From CAWCDJ01 sp963796485 (GTDB taxonomy: Bacteria; Acidobacteriota; Terriglobia; Bryobacterales; Bryobacteraceae), in NCBI GenBank assembly GCA_963796485.1, contig CAWCLV010000007.1:248001-312000 (forward strand): 64,000 nucleotides of DNA. Reading direction: 5' to 3'. The notes below the pieces were generated by a model. That model worked only from the letters and a program-made list of their open reading frames with translations. It was not told where the DNA came from and ran no database searches. Position 1 is the stretch's first letter. Each line of letters opens with the position of its first letter. Below, in pieces: positions 1 through 8,708 of the stretch. Both the position numbers and the translations under genes were made by a program.

Positions 1-110
1 ACTACCGGACGCCGGACGCGTTCGGCGGATGCCAGTCCGGCCGCTACGCGCATCCGCTCGGCGGAGCCGAGGCTGGTGCCGCCGAACTTCATCACGAGCA
101 GGTCTTTCAA
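1..110 (-). CDS. Aspartate kinase, N-terminal fragment cut by window edge
   Basis: The reverse strand encodes an N-terminus with the motif VMKFGGTSLGSAERM, the nucleotide/aspartate-binding signature that opens aspartate kinases (first step of lysine, threonine and methionine synthesis). About 36 codons are visible before the window ends. I chose a TTG start because it puts the FGGTS motif at the usual distance from the N-terminus. This TTG overlaps the cmk stop by 4 nt (TTGA), so translation is probably coupled to cmk. A GTG at 95 or ATG at 92 are alternatives. Whether the enzyme is monofunctional or fused to homoserine dehydrogenase cannot be seen. Confidence 0.75.
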   Translation of the reverse strand, partial: MKDLLVMKFGGTSLGSAERMRVAAGLASAERVRRPV

Positions 111-799
111 TGGAGTTCCTTTCCGTTCGTTACCCGGGCGCGAACAATTTTGAGGATGGCCTCCGTCACTTCCTCGATGCCGAGCGCCGTAGAATCCAGG
201 TAAACGGCGTCGGGCGCCTGCGAGAGCGGGGCGTCGGACCGTGTGCTGTCCCGCTGATCGCGCTCTTTCATCTGCGCCGCGAGCGCGCTCTCGGCCACCT
301 CTTCGCCCTTGGCGCGGAGTTCCTCGAGCCGCCGGCGCACGCGCTCCGGCGGGTTGGCGTCCAGAAAGATTTTGACGTTCGCATCCGGGAACACCACGGT
401 TCCGATGTCGCGCCCTTCCATCACCACACTGGTGCGCTCGCCGATTTCCCGCTGCTTGGCCACCATGGCGCGCCGGACGCCCGGGATGACCGCGATCTTC
501 GAGGCTCCGTTGGAGACTTCGGCGGTGCGGATGGCATCGGTCACGTCTTCGCCGTTGAGGCTGATGCGGCCGGGGGCCAGTTCGATCTCGGCGGCGGCAG
601 CCAGTTGCTCCATGCGGTGCATGTCGTCGAAGCCTATGTCGCGGCGAAAAGCCCAGAGGGCCACCGCCCGGTACATGGCGCCCGTGTCTATGTAGGTAAA
701 GCCCAGCCTGCACGCCAGACGCTTCGCGATGGTGCTCTTGCCGGCCCCAGCCGGGCCGTCGATCGCAACTACCACTCGTTTGGGTTTGGAATCTGCCAA
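107..799 (-). CDS. cmk: Cytidylate kinase
   Basis: Phosphorylates CMP/dCMP with ATP in pyrimidine salvage. The P-loop GPAGAGKS lies near residue 13, followed by the DTGAMYRA substrate-binding segment and the GRDIGTVVFPDA motif, all typical of bacterial Cmk; about 230 residues is the family length. No ATG fits. The reading frame stays open far upstream, but homology begins just after a TTG at 799, which I take as the start. The Shine-Dalgarno sequence is weak. It lies back to back with the zincin gene (19 nt between starts) and overlaps the downstream aspartate kinase gene by 4 nt. Confidence 0.88.
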   Translation of the reverse strand: MADSKPKRVVVAIDGPAGAGKSTIAKRLACRLGFTYIDTGAMYRAVALWAFRRDIGFDDMHRMEQLAAAAEIELAPGRISLNGEDVTDAIRTAEVSNGASKIAVIPGVRRAMVAKQREIGERTSVVMEGRDIGTVVFPDANVKIFLDANPPERVRRRLEELRAKGEEVAESALAAQMKERDQRDSTRSDAPLSQAPDAVYLDSTALGIEEVTEAILKIVRARVTNGKELH

Positions 800-818
800 G
801 AAATAGAATAACAGGCGG

Positions 819-1199
819 GTGACCCCTGACGAATTCGACTCTCTAGTCGCTGCCGCATACCGCCGGATCCCCGTCCGTTTCCGGCGCCGGTTGCAAAATG
901 TCGCGCTCGTGGTGAAGGACGAGCCCTCGCCCGAACAACTGGCCCGGGGCCGGGTACCGCACGGAAGCACGCTGTTGGGCCTCTATGAGGGGCGGCCGCT
1001 GACCACCCGGAGCGTGTTCGAACCGTTCGCCATGCCCGACCGGATCACGATTTTCCAGGGTCCTCATGAGAGGATGGCCCAGGGCCCGGAGCACCTGGCG
1101 CGACTGGTGGAGGATACGGTGTGGCACGAAGTGGCGCATTATTTTGGAATGAACGAGCTGCAGGTGCGGGCGGCGGAGAGGCGCAGAAGGAGCCGGTAA
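819..1199 (+). CDS. Minimal metallopeptidase-like (zincin) protein
   Basis: Small cytosolic protein of 126 residues with the zinc-protease signature HEVAHYFGMNE at about residues 103-113 (His, Glu, His and a downstream Glu). This matches the short zincin family formerly called DUF1025, whose substrate is not known. It starts with GTG, placed by the MTPDEF-type N-terminus typical of the family. It is transcribed away from cmk. The C-terminal end after the zinc site is short and arginine-rich, as in relatives. Confidence 0.85.
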   Translation: MTPDEFDSLVAAAYRRIPVRFRRRLQNVALVVKDEPSPEQLARGRVPHGSTLLGLYEGRPLTTRSVFEPFAMPDRITIFQGPHERMAQGPEHLARLVEDTVWHEVAHYFGMNELQVRAAERRRRSR

Positions 1200-1249
1200 A
1201 AGCTGTTACCGCGACCGAAGGTCATCCGGAAGACAGGAATGGAACCTTA

Positions 1250-1434
1250 CCGCGGAGGCGCGGAGGCGCGGAGGGAAACGCGGAGAACAGAAAGAAGAGA
1301 ACAATGCTTTTGAGATCGCGGGGCGAGCGGAGGTACGCACACGTTCCCGATGCTCTCCGCTCCCTCCGTGCTCTCAAGATCTGATTTTGTTTCTCTCTCC
1401 GCGTTTTCTTCTCCGCGCCTCCGCGACTCCGCGG
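1250..1434. repeat. GC-rich long inverted repeat with purine-rich inner arms
   Basis: The stretch between the zincin gene and the cation exporter (1200-1491) has no convincing gene. It holds a 24-bp arm at 1250-1273 built from repeated GCGGAGGC units, matched in inverted orientation at 1411-1434 with one mismatch. The similarity continues inward through a second GCGGAG block and purine-rich sequence. The arms could fold into a hairpin with a spacer of about 137 bp. Repeats rich in GCGGAG units occur in many environmental bacterial genomes; that this is such an element is inference. Confidence 0.6.
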
Positions 1435-1491
1435 TTAAATTAGCAGTTACGAGTTTCGCTCCAACTGATTTAGAACGTTATTGAAAGATCC

Positions 1492-2421
1492 TTAGTGCTC
1501 GTGATCGTCGTGATTGTGGCGCACCGGGATGGCGCAGCCGTTCTCGGAGATTTCGCAACTGACGTGCTCGAACTGCACCGTGGTGTGCGAAATGTGGAAT
1601 TGCTCGTCGAGCATGCCATTCAACCGTCGCAGGATCCCGTCGCTCGTAGACAGGGGCAGATCCTCGATCAGGACGTGGCAACTCAGCGCGTGGGCGTCGG
1701 AGCCGAGGCTCCAGATGTGCAGGTCATGAACGCCCAGCACTCCATCGACCGCCTGCATCGAGCAAGTCACGTCCTGGAGACGGATCCCGCGCGGCAGCCC
1801 TTCGAGCAGGATGTTCAGGGACTCGCGAATGATGTCCCAGGCGCTCCAGACGATCAGGACGCCGATCAGGATCGAGAGCAACGGGTCCACCCGCACGATG
1901 CCGGTGTACCGGATGACAAGCGCGCCTGCGATGATCGCAACCGAGCCCAATGCGTCGCCGAGCATGTGGACGAAGGCGCTGCGGATATTGATATCGTTCC
2001 GGCTGGCGCTCCGCAGGGCCAGCATGATTCCGGTATTCAGAACGAGCCCGGCGGCGGCTACCGCGACCATCACCCATTCCTGCACCGGTTCGGGGCGGCT
2101 GAGGCGGAGAGCGCTCTCGTAGAAGATCCAGGCGGAAAGCCCGAGCAGAGTCAGAGCGTTCACGAAGGCGGAAAGCACTCCGGCGCGATGGTAGCCGTAG
2201 GTCTTCGACTCGTCCGCCGGCTTGGACTGGAGATAGAACCCCACCCAGGCGAGCAGCAACGCTCCCGCGTCCGTGAAATTGTGGCCGGCATCGGAAAGCA
2301 GGGCGAGGGAATGAGCCTTGAGGCCCGCAACCACTTCGACAATTACAAATATGAAGGTTGCCACCATCGACCAGCGAAGAACCGCTCCGGTTCCCCCATG
2401 GTGGTGTGCGTGGGAATGCAC
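1492..2421 (-). CDS. Cation diffusion facilitator (Zn/Co/Cd efflux) transporter
   Basis: Inner-membrane metal/proton antiporter of the CDF family, 309 residues. Six membrane spans are apparent. The two HxxxD metal sites typical of the zinc CDF subgroup are visible: H47/D51 in the second span (SDAGHNFTDA) and H152/D156 in the fifth (HMLGDALGS). A cytoplasmic domain follows. Both ends are histidine-rich (HSHAHHHGG at the start, HNHDDHEH at the end), fitting zinc export as in CzcD/ZitB. It stands alone between the repeat region and sppA. The exact metal is inferred. Confidence 0.9.
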   Translation of the reverse strand: MHSHAHHHGGTGAVLRWSMVATFIFVIVEVVAGLKAHSLALLSDAGHNFTDAGALLLAWVGFYLQSKPADESKTYGYHRAGVLSAFVNALTLLGLSAWIFYESALRLSRPEPVQEWVMVAVAAAGLVLNTGIMLALRSASRNDINIRSAFVHMLGDALGSVAIIAGALVIRYTGIVRVDPLLSILIGVLIVWSAWDIIRESLNILLEGLPRGIRLQDVTCSMQAVDGVLGVHDLHIWSLGSDAHALSCHVLIEDLPLSTSDGILRRLNGMLDEQFHISHTTVQFEHVSCEISENGCAIPVRHNHDDHEH

Positions 2422-2455
2422 TGAATTCTCCCTCTACCAGTTTAGACCGCGCCGT

Positions 2456-4186
2456 TCACTGCACGGTTACCCAGTTCGGCAGGATACGCAGATACCCACC
2501 CTTCATCCATGCCCGAAACGGAACGCGGCCGAAAATTGGAGATAGCCTGGACTCCAACAGGTCGCCGGGCCGCGGCCGGTGAAGCAGCATATCCCAGAGA
2601 CTGCGGCGCGCGGGATACGTGACGACGGTAACGGTCTCCGTTTCGGGTATTTTCGCCTGTTTCTTCAGCAACTCTACAGCAGAATCGAGGCCGCCCAACT
2701 CGTCTACGAGCCCATTCCCGGCCGCCTGCTGCCCCAACCACACGCGCCCTTGCGCTACCGGCTCGATCTGGCCGTACGGCCTGTGCCTGGCGGCAGCGAC
2801 CTTGCTCACAAAATCGGTGTACGACTGATCGATCCCCTGCCGCAGCAATGCCTGTTCGTCAGGCGTCAGCGGAGTGTAATCGGAATCGATATCCGCGTGC
2901 TTGCCCCTCTCGATGAAATCCTTAGCGACCCCGATCTTGTTGTACAACCCGCGCAGATCGGGTTTTCCGAAAACCACCCCGATCGAACCAGTCTCGGTGG
3001 CGCGGTAGGCAACGATCGGGGCTCCCGTCATGGCCATGTAGTAGCCGCCGGAAGCGGCTACATCGGACATCGAAATGACCATCGGCTTCTTTTTATTGAG
3101 CAGGTTCATCTGCCGCCAGATCTGGTCCGAGGCCGAGACACCGCCGCCGGGCGAATCGATGCGTACGATCACGCCTTTGATCGTCGAGTCTTTCTCCACC
3201 TCCCGAAGGAGGCGATTGAAACCGTAGGCCGTGATGTTGTTTTCGTCGCCGGTATCGTCGGGGTCTCCCTGCACGATGTCGCCCTCGCCGGTCACCAGGG
3301 CGATCCGGCTCTTGCCTTTGAGGCCGGTGTCTTCGGGCGGCACCTGGTCGTAGCTGTCCAGCGAAACCTTCACCGGCTCGCCGCCGAGTTTCAAGCGGTC
3401 GCGCAGTTCGCCCCACGCCTGGTCTTCGAAGCGCAACTCATCCACCAGCCCCGCTTTCAGCGCATCCGTCGCGGTGAACGGGCCCCGGTCGATGATGGCG
3501 CGGACCTCGCCGGGCGATTTCCCGCGGGCTTCCGCGATCCGGTTTACCAGGTCGCCGTACACGCCGTCCACGACCGAGGTGAGCACTTCCCGCGTTTCCG
3601 GGCTCATGCTCGAACGCGTGAACATGTCGCCGAAGTCTTTGTACTTCCCGGCGTGTTCCACGAAGACGGTGACCCCGAGTTTATCGAGCGTGTTCTTGAA
3701 ATAGAGGGACTCGGCGCGAAGCCCCTTGAGCATGAGCGGCTCCTGCGGGCCGAGATAGATGCGGTCGGCGCCCAGGGCCACGTAGTAATCCCTGCCATTC
3801 GGCGAGCGGAGATAAGCGAACACGGGCTTGCCGGATTTGCGGAACTGCGCCAGGTCGCGGCGGATCTCTTCCAGTTTGCCCCAGCCCGACGAAAGGCCGG
3901 AGGGCTCCACCATTACGGCCCGGATGCGCGAATCGACGGCTGCTTCCTTGAGACTCATCCAGATGCGCGGGATGGTGGCGCCGCCTCGGGAGCCCCCCAG
4001 GAAGGCGGGCAGTTCCATGGGCGGCTTCTCCGGGATATCGCCCGAAAGGCGCATCACCAGCACCGAATCGGAGGCGATTGCCGGAGGCGCCTCGCCGAAG
4101 CGGAGTAGAAAAAAGAACAGAAGAAAGAACGAGAGAAAGACCAGGAGCGCGCCCGTGACCAGGCCGATGAGAAACTTCGCCATCAA
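2456..4186 (-). CDS. sppA: Signal peptide peptidase SppA, 67-kDa (two-domain) type
   Basis: Membrane-bound serine protease of family S49 that degrades signal peptides left in the inner membrane. It has one N-terminal membrane span (about residues 5-29) and then two tandem ClpP-like domains, 576 residues in all. The nucleophile is S379 in the VAASGGYY motif of the second domain. The general-base lysine is about K183 in the first domain (AGKYKDFGD), so the split active site of the E. coli enzyme is complete. It may share a transcript with the upstream S46 peptidase gene, 52 nt away. Confidence 0.92.
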   Translation of the reverse strand: MMAKFLIGLVTGALLVFLSFFLLFFFLLRFGEAPPAIASDSVLVMRLSGDIPEKPPMELPAFLGGSRGGATIPRIWMSLKEAAVDSRIRAVMVEPSGLSSGWGKLEEIRRDLAQFRKSGKPVFAYLRSPNGRDYYVALGADRIYLGPQEPLMLKGLRAESLYFKNTLDKLGVTVFVEHAGKYKDFGDMFTRSSMSPETREVLTSVVDGVYGDLVNRIAEARGKSPGEVRAIIDRGPFTATDALKAGLVDELRFEDQAWGELRDRLKLGGEPVKVSLDSYDQVPPEDTGLKGKSRIALVTGEGDIVQGDPDDTGDENNITAYGFNRLLREVEKDSTIKGVIVRIDSPGGGVSASDQIWRQMNLLNKKKPMVISMSDVAASGGYYMAMTGAPIVAYRATETGSIGVVFGKPDLRGLYNKIGVAKDFIERGKHADIDSDYTPLTPDEQALLRQGIDQSYTDFVSKVAAARHRPYGQIEPVAQGRVWLGQQAAGNGLVDELGGLDSAVELLKKQAKIPETETVTVVTYPARRSLWDMLLHRPRPGDLLESRLSPIFGRVPFRAWMKGGYLRILPNWVTVQ

Positions 4187-4238
4187 TTCGAAGTTAGCAC
4201 TCGCACGGGCGCCGGTTCTGTCCTCCTGGTCCCGGTCT

Positions 4239-6323
4239 CTACTGGCCTGATCCCATCAACTCGTTGACGAGAGCGCCCGCGCCGTACAACTTGTTCAGCA
4301 CCTCGGTCATTACGGCGGTGTGGACCGCTACCGCCCGGTTCGCCTCGCCATCGTACACAAAATCACCGACGAGCGACTCGATATTTCCGTCAAATATCAG
4401 TCCGACGATCTCGCCCTTGCGATTGATGACCGGCGACCCGGAGTTCCCGCCAATGATGTCGTTCGTGGTCACGAAATCCATGGGGGTGGAGAGATCCAGC
4501 TTGTCGCGGCCTTTCACGTAGCGCTCCGCAAGCGCGAAATCGCCCTTGTTGTCGAACCCCAAAGCGCGATCGTACAGCCCGTAGAGGGTAGTTTTCGGCG
4601 GAGCCTTGGTGCCGTTCATCGGATATCCCTTCACTTCGCCGTAGGACAGCCGCAGCGTGAACGTCGCGTCCGGATAGGTGGTTTTTCCATAGGCCGCGAA
4701 GCGGGCCTTGCCGAGTCTCTCGCCGGCTGCCTGAAGGACGCTTTGTACGTTCTCCTGGCTCCACTTGATCAGTTCCCGGTGCAGCGGATCGAGTTTGCGG
4801 GCGAGCACGATCATCGGGTCATTCGAAGCCGCGACCGCGGCCGCGCCGCCGTCGATGAGCTGCCGCCGGAACGCCGGGTCCGCCAGTTTCGTCCCGTCCA
4901 CCAGCGCCGCCGCGGCCTGCTCAGGCGTGCGGCCATCCAACACGAGCTTGAGGAACGGATCGCTTGGCCCGGCGCCGCTCAGGTCCCATTCCAGCGCGCC
5001 GATCATTTGGGCCTTCTGCAACTCCGGGTACACCGGAGCCCGTGAGAACAGCCGCAGCTTCAGTGATTCGAGCTGGGCGTCGTGGAAACCGGGCAGCCGT
5101 TCGCCGTCGGGTTTCTGCACTTCCGCGACGTATTCGACGATGGTGCTCGCGGTGGCGGCGAGCGAGGAACCCAGGTCGCGGTAGTTGGCTTCGTTCAGGC
5201 GGGAAAGCGACTTCTTCTCGGCCTGGGCGATCTCGTCCCAGGCGCTGCCGTACGCCGCTTGCCACTGCGGATTGGCGGCGACCTTGGCCTTGAAGTCCGC
5301 TTCCTCGGCCGCCTTCTTGTCCATCACGGTCTTGGACAGCAGACCCTGGTACTGGCCGGCGCGGGCCTTCACGCTATTTTCGAGGCCGAAAATCATCGAG
5401 GCGGCCTGGCGCGCCTGTTCCGGCCCGCGGGCGGAATACTGCTTCAGGATCGTCACGCGCTGCCGGAGGTGTTTCAGCGTGAGCGGCAGAGCCACGTCCC
5501 GCATGCCTTCGAGCTGCGCCAGGGTTTCGAGCCGGGCGGTGGACCCGGGATGCCCCGAGACGAACACCAACTCGCCATCGGCCGCGCCCTTGGGATTCCA
5601 TTTCAGATAGTTCGTGCTGTCGATCGGCTTGCCGTTCTCGTAGACGCGGAAAATCGCGAAGTCGATGTCGTACCGCGGATACGTGAAATTGTCCGGATCG
5701 CCGCCGAAGAACGCGGTTTGCGCCTCGGGCGCGAACACCAGGCGGACGTCGGTGTACTTCTTGTAGCGGTAGAGCCAGTATTCGCCACCCTGGTAGAGCG
5801 TCACTACGTCGGACCGCAGCCCGGTTTTCTGGAGGCTCTCACGTTCGATCCCGGCGATTGCCGCCCGCCGCGCCGCGAACTCCCCGGCCGCGGTCTTCGC
5901 CTGCTTCACCGCGTTCATCACCCGGTCCGTGACGTTCTCCATCGACACCAGGACGTTCACTTCGAGATCCGGCGACTTCATTTCCTGGCCGGGCGTCGCA
6001 GCGTAGAAGCCGTTTTTGATGTAATCGTGTTCCTGGGTGGAGTTCTTTTGCAGCTGGCCGCGCGCCACGTGATGGTTCGTCAAGAGCAGCCCGCCGGGGC
6101 TGACGAACGACCCCGATCCGCCGTCATTCAGGCGGACGCTCGACAGCCGCACGTGGTCGAGCCACTGTTGCGTAGGCGTAAATCCGTACTGCTGCTGCAA
6201 CTGTTTGAGCGGCGGATTATCGAAGGTCCACATACCTTCTCCCGCGAACAAGGGGACGCTGCACAACAGCGCGCCGCACGCAGCCGCAACGGTAAAGCGG
6301 CTCAGGAACTTACGATCATTCAT
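4239..6323 (-). CDS. Exported S46-family dipeptidyl peptidase (DPP7-like)
   Basis: Large periplasmic serine exopeptidase of 694 residues that removes dipeptides from peptide N-termini. A signal peptide covers about residues 1-27. The catalytic histidine is in LLTNHHVA (about H85) and the nucleophile is S628 in IIGGNSGSP, as in S46 enzymes. The residue 18 after the serine is glycine, as in DPP7, not arginine as in the acid-specific DPP11; this suggests cleavage after hydrophobic residues. The ATG at 6323 has GGAG eight bases upstream; the ORF is open a further 12 codons. Peptide scavenging is a likely role. Confidence 0.9.
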   Translation of the reverse strand: MNDRKFLSRFTVAAACGALLCSVPLFAGEGMWTFDNPPLKQLQQQYGFTPTQQWLDHVRLSSVRLNDGGSGSFVSPGGLLLTNHHVARGQLQKNSTQEHDYIKNGFYAATPGQEMKSPDLEVNVLVSMENVTDRVMNAVKQAKTAAGEFAARRAAIAGIERESLQKTGLRSDVVTLYQGGEYWLYRYKKYTDVRLVFAPEAQTAFFGGDPDNFTYPRYDIDFAIFRVYENGKPIDSTNYLKWNPKGAADGELVFVSGHPGSTARLETLAQLEGMRDVALPLTLKHLRQRVTILKQYSARGPEQARQAASMIFGLENSVKARAGQYQGLLSKTVMDKKAAEEADFKAKVAANPQWQAAYGSAWDEIAQAEKKSLSRLNEANYRDLGSSLAATASTIVEYVAEVQKPDGERLPGFHDAQLESLKLRLFSRAPVYPELQKAQMIGALEWDLSGAGPSDPFLKLVLDGRTPEQAAAALVDGTKLADPAFRRQLIDGGAAAVAASNDPMIVLARKLDPLHRELIKWSQENVQSVLQAAGERLGKARFAAYGKTTYPDATFTLRLSYGEVKGYPMNGTKAPPKTTLYGLYDRALGFDNKGDFALAERYVKGRDKLDLSTPMDFVTTNDIIGGNSGSPVINRKGEIVGLIFDGNIESLVGDFVYDGEANRAVAVHTAVMTEVLNKLYGAGALVNELMGSGQ

Positions 6324-6466
6324 AAAAGAGACTCCAGGACCCGTTATAACTGATTTCACGGATGGGTGGCGGTCAAAGGTCGCCGGCGATTGGGGCGGCC
6401 GCCGGCATTCAGGCGGTGAGGATGAGGTGAATCTGGACCAATGCCTGCGTTCATTATACCGGGCTT

Positions 6467-7399
6467 ATGCTGTACAGTCGGGGTGTGATCCTTCCCGACC
6501 CAGTCCGCCGCGCCGTGGAAGCCCGCGCCGAGGCGGTGGGGTTTGCCGAACTCAAGCGCGCGGCAACGGCTCTTTCCGAAGCCTACCGGGAGGGGCGCAC
6601 TCCGCGGCTGCCGGACGCAAGCCGGGTCGCGGCCTATCTCGTCACGCGCATGCCCGCGACCTATGCGGCAGCCTTTACGGTGCTGCGGGAGGTGCGGGAA
6701 CGCCTTGGGTCCGTGTCCGGCATTCTCGACGTGGGCTCGGGGACGGGAGCCGCGTCATTGGCGGCGCGCGCGTGTTTCCCCGAAGCCGGCATCACCATGG
6801 TGGAGCGCGATGCGGCCCTCGCCGGGGTCTCCCGCGAATGGCTTCCGGACGCCGAACTCCTGGCGCGCGATTTCACTTCCGGCGTTCCCGAGCGCGATCT
6901 CGTGATCGCGGCATACTCCCTTGGGGAAAGCGGCGGCGTAGCCCAAGCCGCGCGTCTCTGGCAGGCGGCGCGCCGCGCCCTCGTCATCATCGAGCCCGGG
7001 ACGACGCGCGGATTCGAGCTCATCCGGGCCATTCGCGATCGACTTCTCGCCGCCGGCGCGCACATGACGGCGCCCTGCCCCGGCGAGGCGCCCTGCCCCA
7101 TGGCGGCCCCCGACTGGTGCCACTTCGCCGCGCGGGTGGAGCGCTCGTCGCTGCACCGCCGCATCAAGGGCGGCGAACTCGGGCACGAGGACGAGAAATT
7201 CAGCTATATTGCGCTCAGCCGCGAGGCCGTACCGCTCGCGCCGGCGCGGATCGTCCGCCATCCGCAGCACAACCCCGGGCTGATCGTGATCGAGGAGTGC
7301 ACGCCGCAGGGGCTGAGGACGGAGCGCGTCACGAAACGCGATAAAGAGAAGTTCCGGGCTGCCCGCCGCGCGGCATGGGGTCAGCCGATCGACTCCTGA
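6467..7399 (+). CDS. Rsm22/METTL17-family SAM methyltransferase-like protein
   Basis: Belongs to the Rsm22 family, related to mitochondrial small-subunit ribosome assembly factors. A SAM-binding fold has the glycine motif ILDVGSGTGAAS near residues 86-97. Four cysteines (about C204, C210, C218, C278) match the iron-sulfur-binding set described for this family; the first three lie in APCPGEAPCPMAAPDWCHF. It probably acts on ribosome assembly or rRNA. The ATG is used, but a GTG 18 nt downstream is possible. Its 3' end overlaps the convergent aldo/keto reductase gene by 19 nt. Confidence 0.85.
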   Translation: MLYSRGVILPDPVRRAVEARAEAVGFAELKRAATALSEAYREGRTPRLPDASRVAAYLVTRMPATYAAAFTVLREVRERLGSVSGILDVGSGTGAASLAARACFPEAGITMVERDAALAGVSREWLPDAELLARDFTSGVPERDLVIAAYSLGESGGVAQAARLWQAARRALVIIEPGTTRGFELIRAIRDRLLAAGAHMTAPCPGEAPCPMAAPDWCHFAARVERSSLHRRIKGGELGHEDEKFSYIALSREAVPLAPARIVRHPQHNPGLIVIEECTPQGLRTERVTKRDKEKFRAARRAAWGQPIDS

Positions 7400-8115
7400 A
7401 ATGCCTCCCAGTTCTCCCGGAGGTGGTCTTTCGAGGTGGTGCCCGTGAGGATCACCCCGGTAAACTCGCGCTCCAGGATGAACCGGAACCCATCGCGGCG
7501 CACGTGCGCGCCCATGGCGAACGGCCGGTTCACGGCAATCCACTTGCCCGGTTTCAGGAAGGGCCCGAACTGCCGGTTCTCGGCGTTATAGGGGAACTGC
7601 ATCACGTTCAGCCGCGGGTCGTCAGCCGCGGCGCGCGCCGAATCCAGATCGCTGACGCTCGGGCCGAGGCGCGTTATCCCCAAACCGCGGGCGTACTCCC
7701 AGGCGCGCGCCACGCCGGGGCTCGCCAGCGCCGCCGGGGTGGTCTTGTGGAGTTGCAGCACTTCGACCGCCCCGAGCCGCGCGAAGCTGCGGTCCAGACT
7801 GTGGCGCAGCGAATCGAACGAGTGATCGGCGTAGGGCGTTCCGGCCGCGGCGTCCCAATGCTCGCCGAATTTCGTGGCCACGGTCACCGAGGCGCGCTCC
7901 CAGGAAGCCAGTTGCCGCAGAAACCGCCCCAGCCGCTCCTCGCTGACGCCATCCCCGTATGAGGGCGCGGTATCGAAGTACCGCACGCCCAGTTCGTAGG
8001 CGAACTCCAGCAGCGCCTGCGCCTGCGAATCCGAAGGGATGGGGTGCGGGACGTGCCCCCACGGCTTGCCGATGCCGATCAGGCCAAGGCCAATCTCGAC
8101 GGTCTTCCTGCTCAC
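7381..8115 (-). CDS. Aldo/keto reductase family oxidoreductase
   Basis: Cytosolic NAD(P)H-dependent reductase-like protein of 244 residues, shorter than the usual 280-330. The catalytic tetrad is present: D48 and Y53 in FDTAPSYGDG, K82 in VATKFGEHW, and H123 in LQLHKTT. The C-terminal cofactor-binding part is reduced but retains the GVILTGTTSKDHLREN segment. The substrate is unknown. It is divergent from the HD hydrolase gene (20 nt between starts) and convergent, with overlap, with the Rsm22-like gene. Confidence 0.87.
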   Translation of the reverse strand: MSRKTVEIGLGLIGIGKPWGHVPHPIPSDSQAQALLEFAYELGVRYFDTAPSYGDGVSEERLGRFLRQLASWERASVTVATKFGEHWDAAAGTPYADHSFDSLRHSLDRSFARLGAVEVLQLHKTTPAALASPGVARAWEYARGLGITRLGPSVSDLDSARAAADDPRLNVMQFPYNAENRQFGPFLKPGKWIAVNRPFAMGAHVRRDGFRFILEREFTGVILTGTTSKDHLRENWEAFQESIG

Positions 8116-8135
8116 CGGTATATGATAAGTCTCAC

Positions 8136-8708
8136 ATGCTCGATCGCGAAAAGGCTTGGGAAATACTTTGCGAGTACACGAAATCGGACGGGCTGCGGAA
8201 GCACGCCCTGGCCGTGGAGACGTGTGTCACCGCGTACGCCCGGAAACTCGGCGAAGATGAGCAACTCTGGTCGGTAACCGCCCTGCTGCACGATTTCGAT
8301 TGGGAGATCCACCCGACCCTCGAAGGGCATCCGCAAAAAGGGGAAGCCATCCTGGCGGAGCGGGGTGTGGATGAAACCATCCGCCGCGCCATCCTCTCTC
8401 ACGCCAACCACACGGGCGTGCCCCGTGAAACGCCGCTGCAGAAGACGCTCTACGCCTGCGACGAACTGGCCGGTTTCATCACCGCGATCTCGTATGTGAA
8501 ACCCCACCGGAGCGTTTTCGAGGTGGATGTACCCTCGGTGAAGAAGAAGATGAAGGACAAGGCGTTTGCGCGTTCGGTAAACCGCCAGGACATTATCGAC
8601 GGCGCCATCGAACTCGCGGTCCCGCTCGAAGAGCATGTCGAGTTCTGCGTGAAGGCGATGCAGGCGCGCGCCGAAGAATTAGGGCTGAAGGGCAGCCTGG
8701 ACTCGTGA
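8136..8708 (+). CDS. HD-domain phosphohydrolase
   Basis: Metal-dependent phosphohydrolase-type protein of 190 residues. The HD signature is visible: H23 (KHALAVE), H52-D53 (LLHDFDWEIHP), a further SHANHTG segment and an aspartate in ACDELAGF. This is the arrangement of the small HDIG/HD family proteins that hydrolyse nucleotides or phosphate esters; the true substrate is unknown. I start at the ATG at 8136, where family similarity begins; the open frame upstream is antisense to the reductase. The end overlaps the convergent acyltransferase gene by 30 nt. Confidence 0.88.
   Translation: MLDREKAWEILCEYTKSDGLRKHALAVETCVTAYARKLGEDEQLWSVTALLHDFDWEIHPTLEGHPQKGEAILAERGVDETIRRAILSHANHTGVPRETPLQKTLYACDELAGFITAISYVKPHRSVFEVDVPSVKKKMKDKAFARSVNRQDIIDGAIELAVPLEEHVEFCVKAMQARAEELGLKGSLDS

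Noticed and set aside
1121..1384. Plus-strand open frame across the GC-rich inverted repeat
   Set aside because: Its sequence is made from repeat units and the end of the zincin gene, with no start signal or recognisable domain.
1495..2424. 309-codon plus-strand open frame antisense to the cation exporter
   Set aside because: It mirrors the CDF gene on the opposite strand; the translated sequence is low in hydrophobic structure and has no motif, as expected for a shadow in high-GC DNA.
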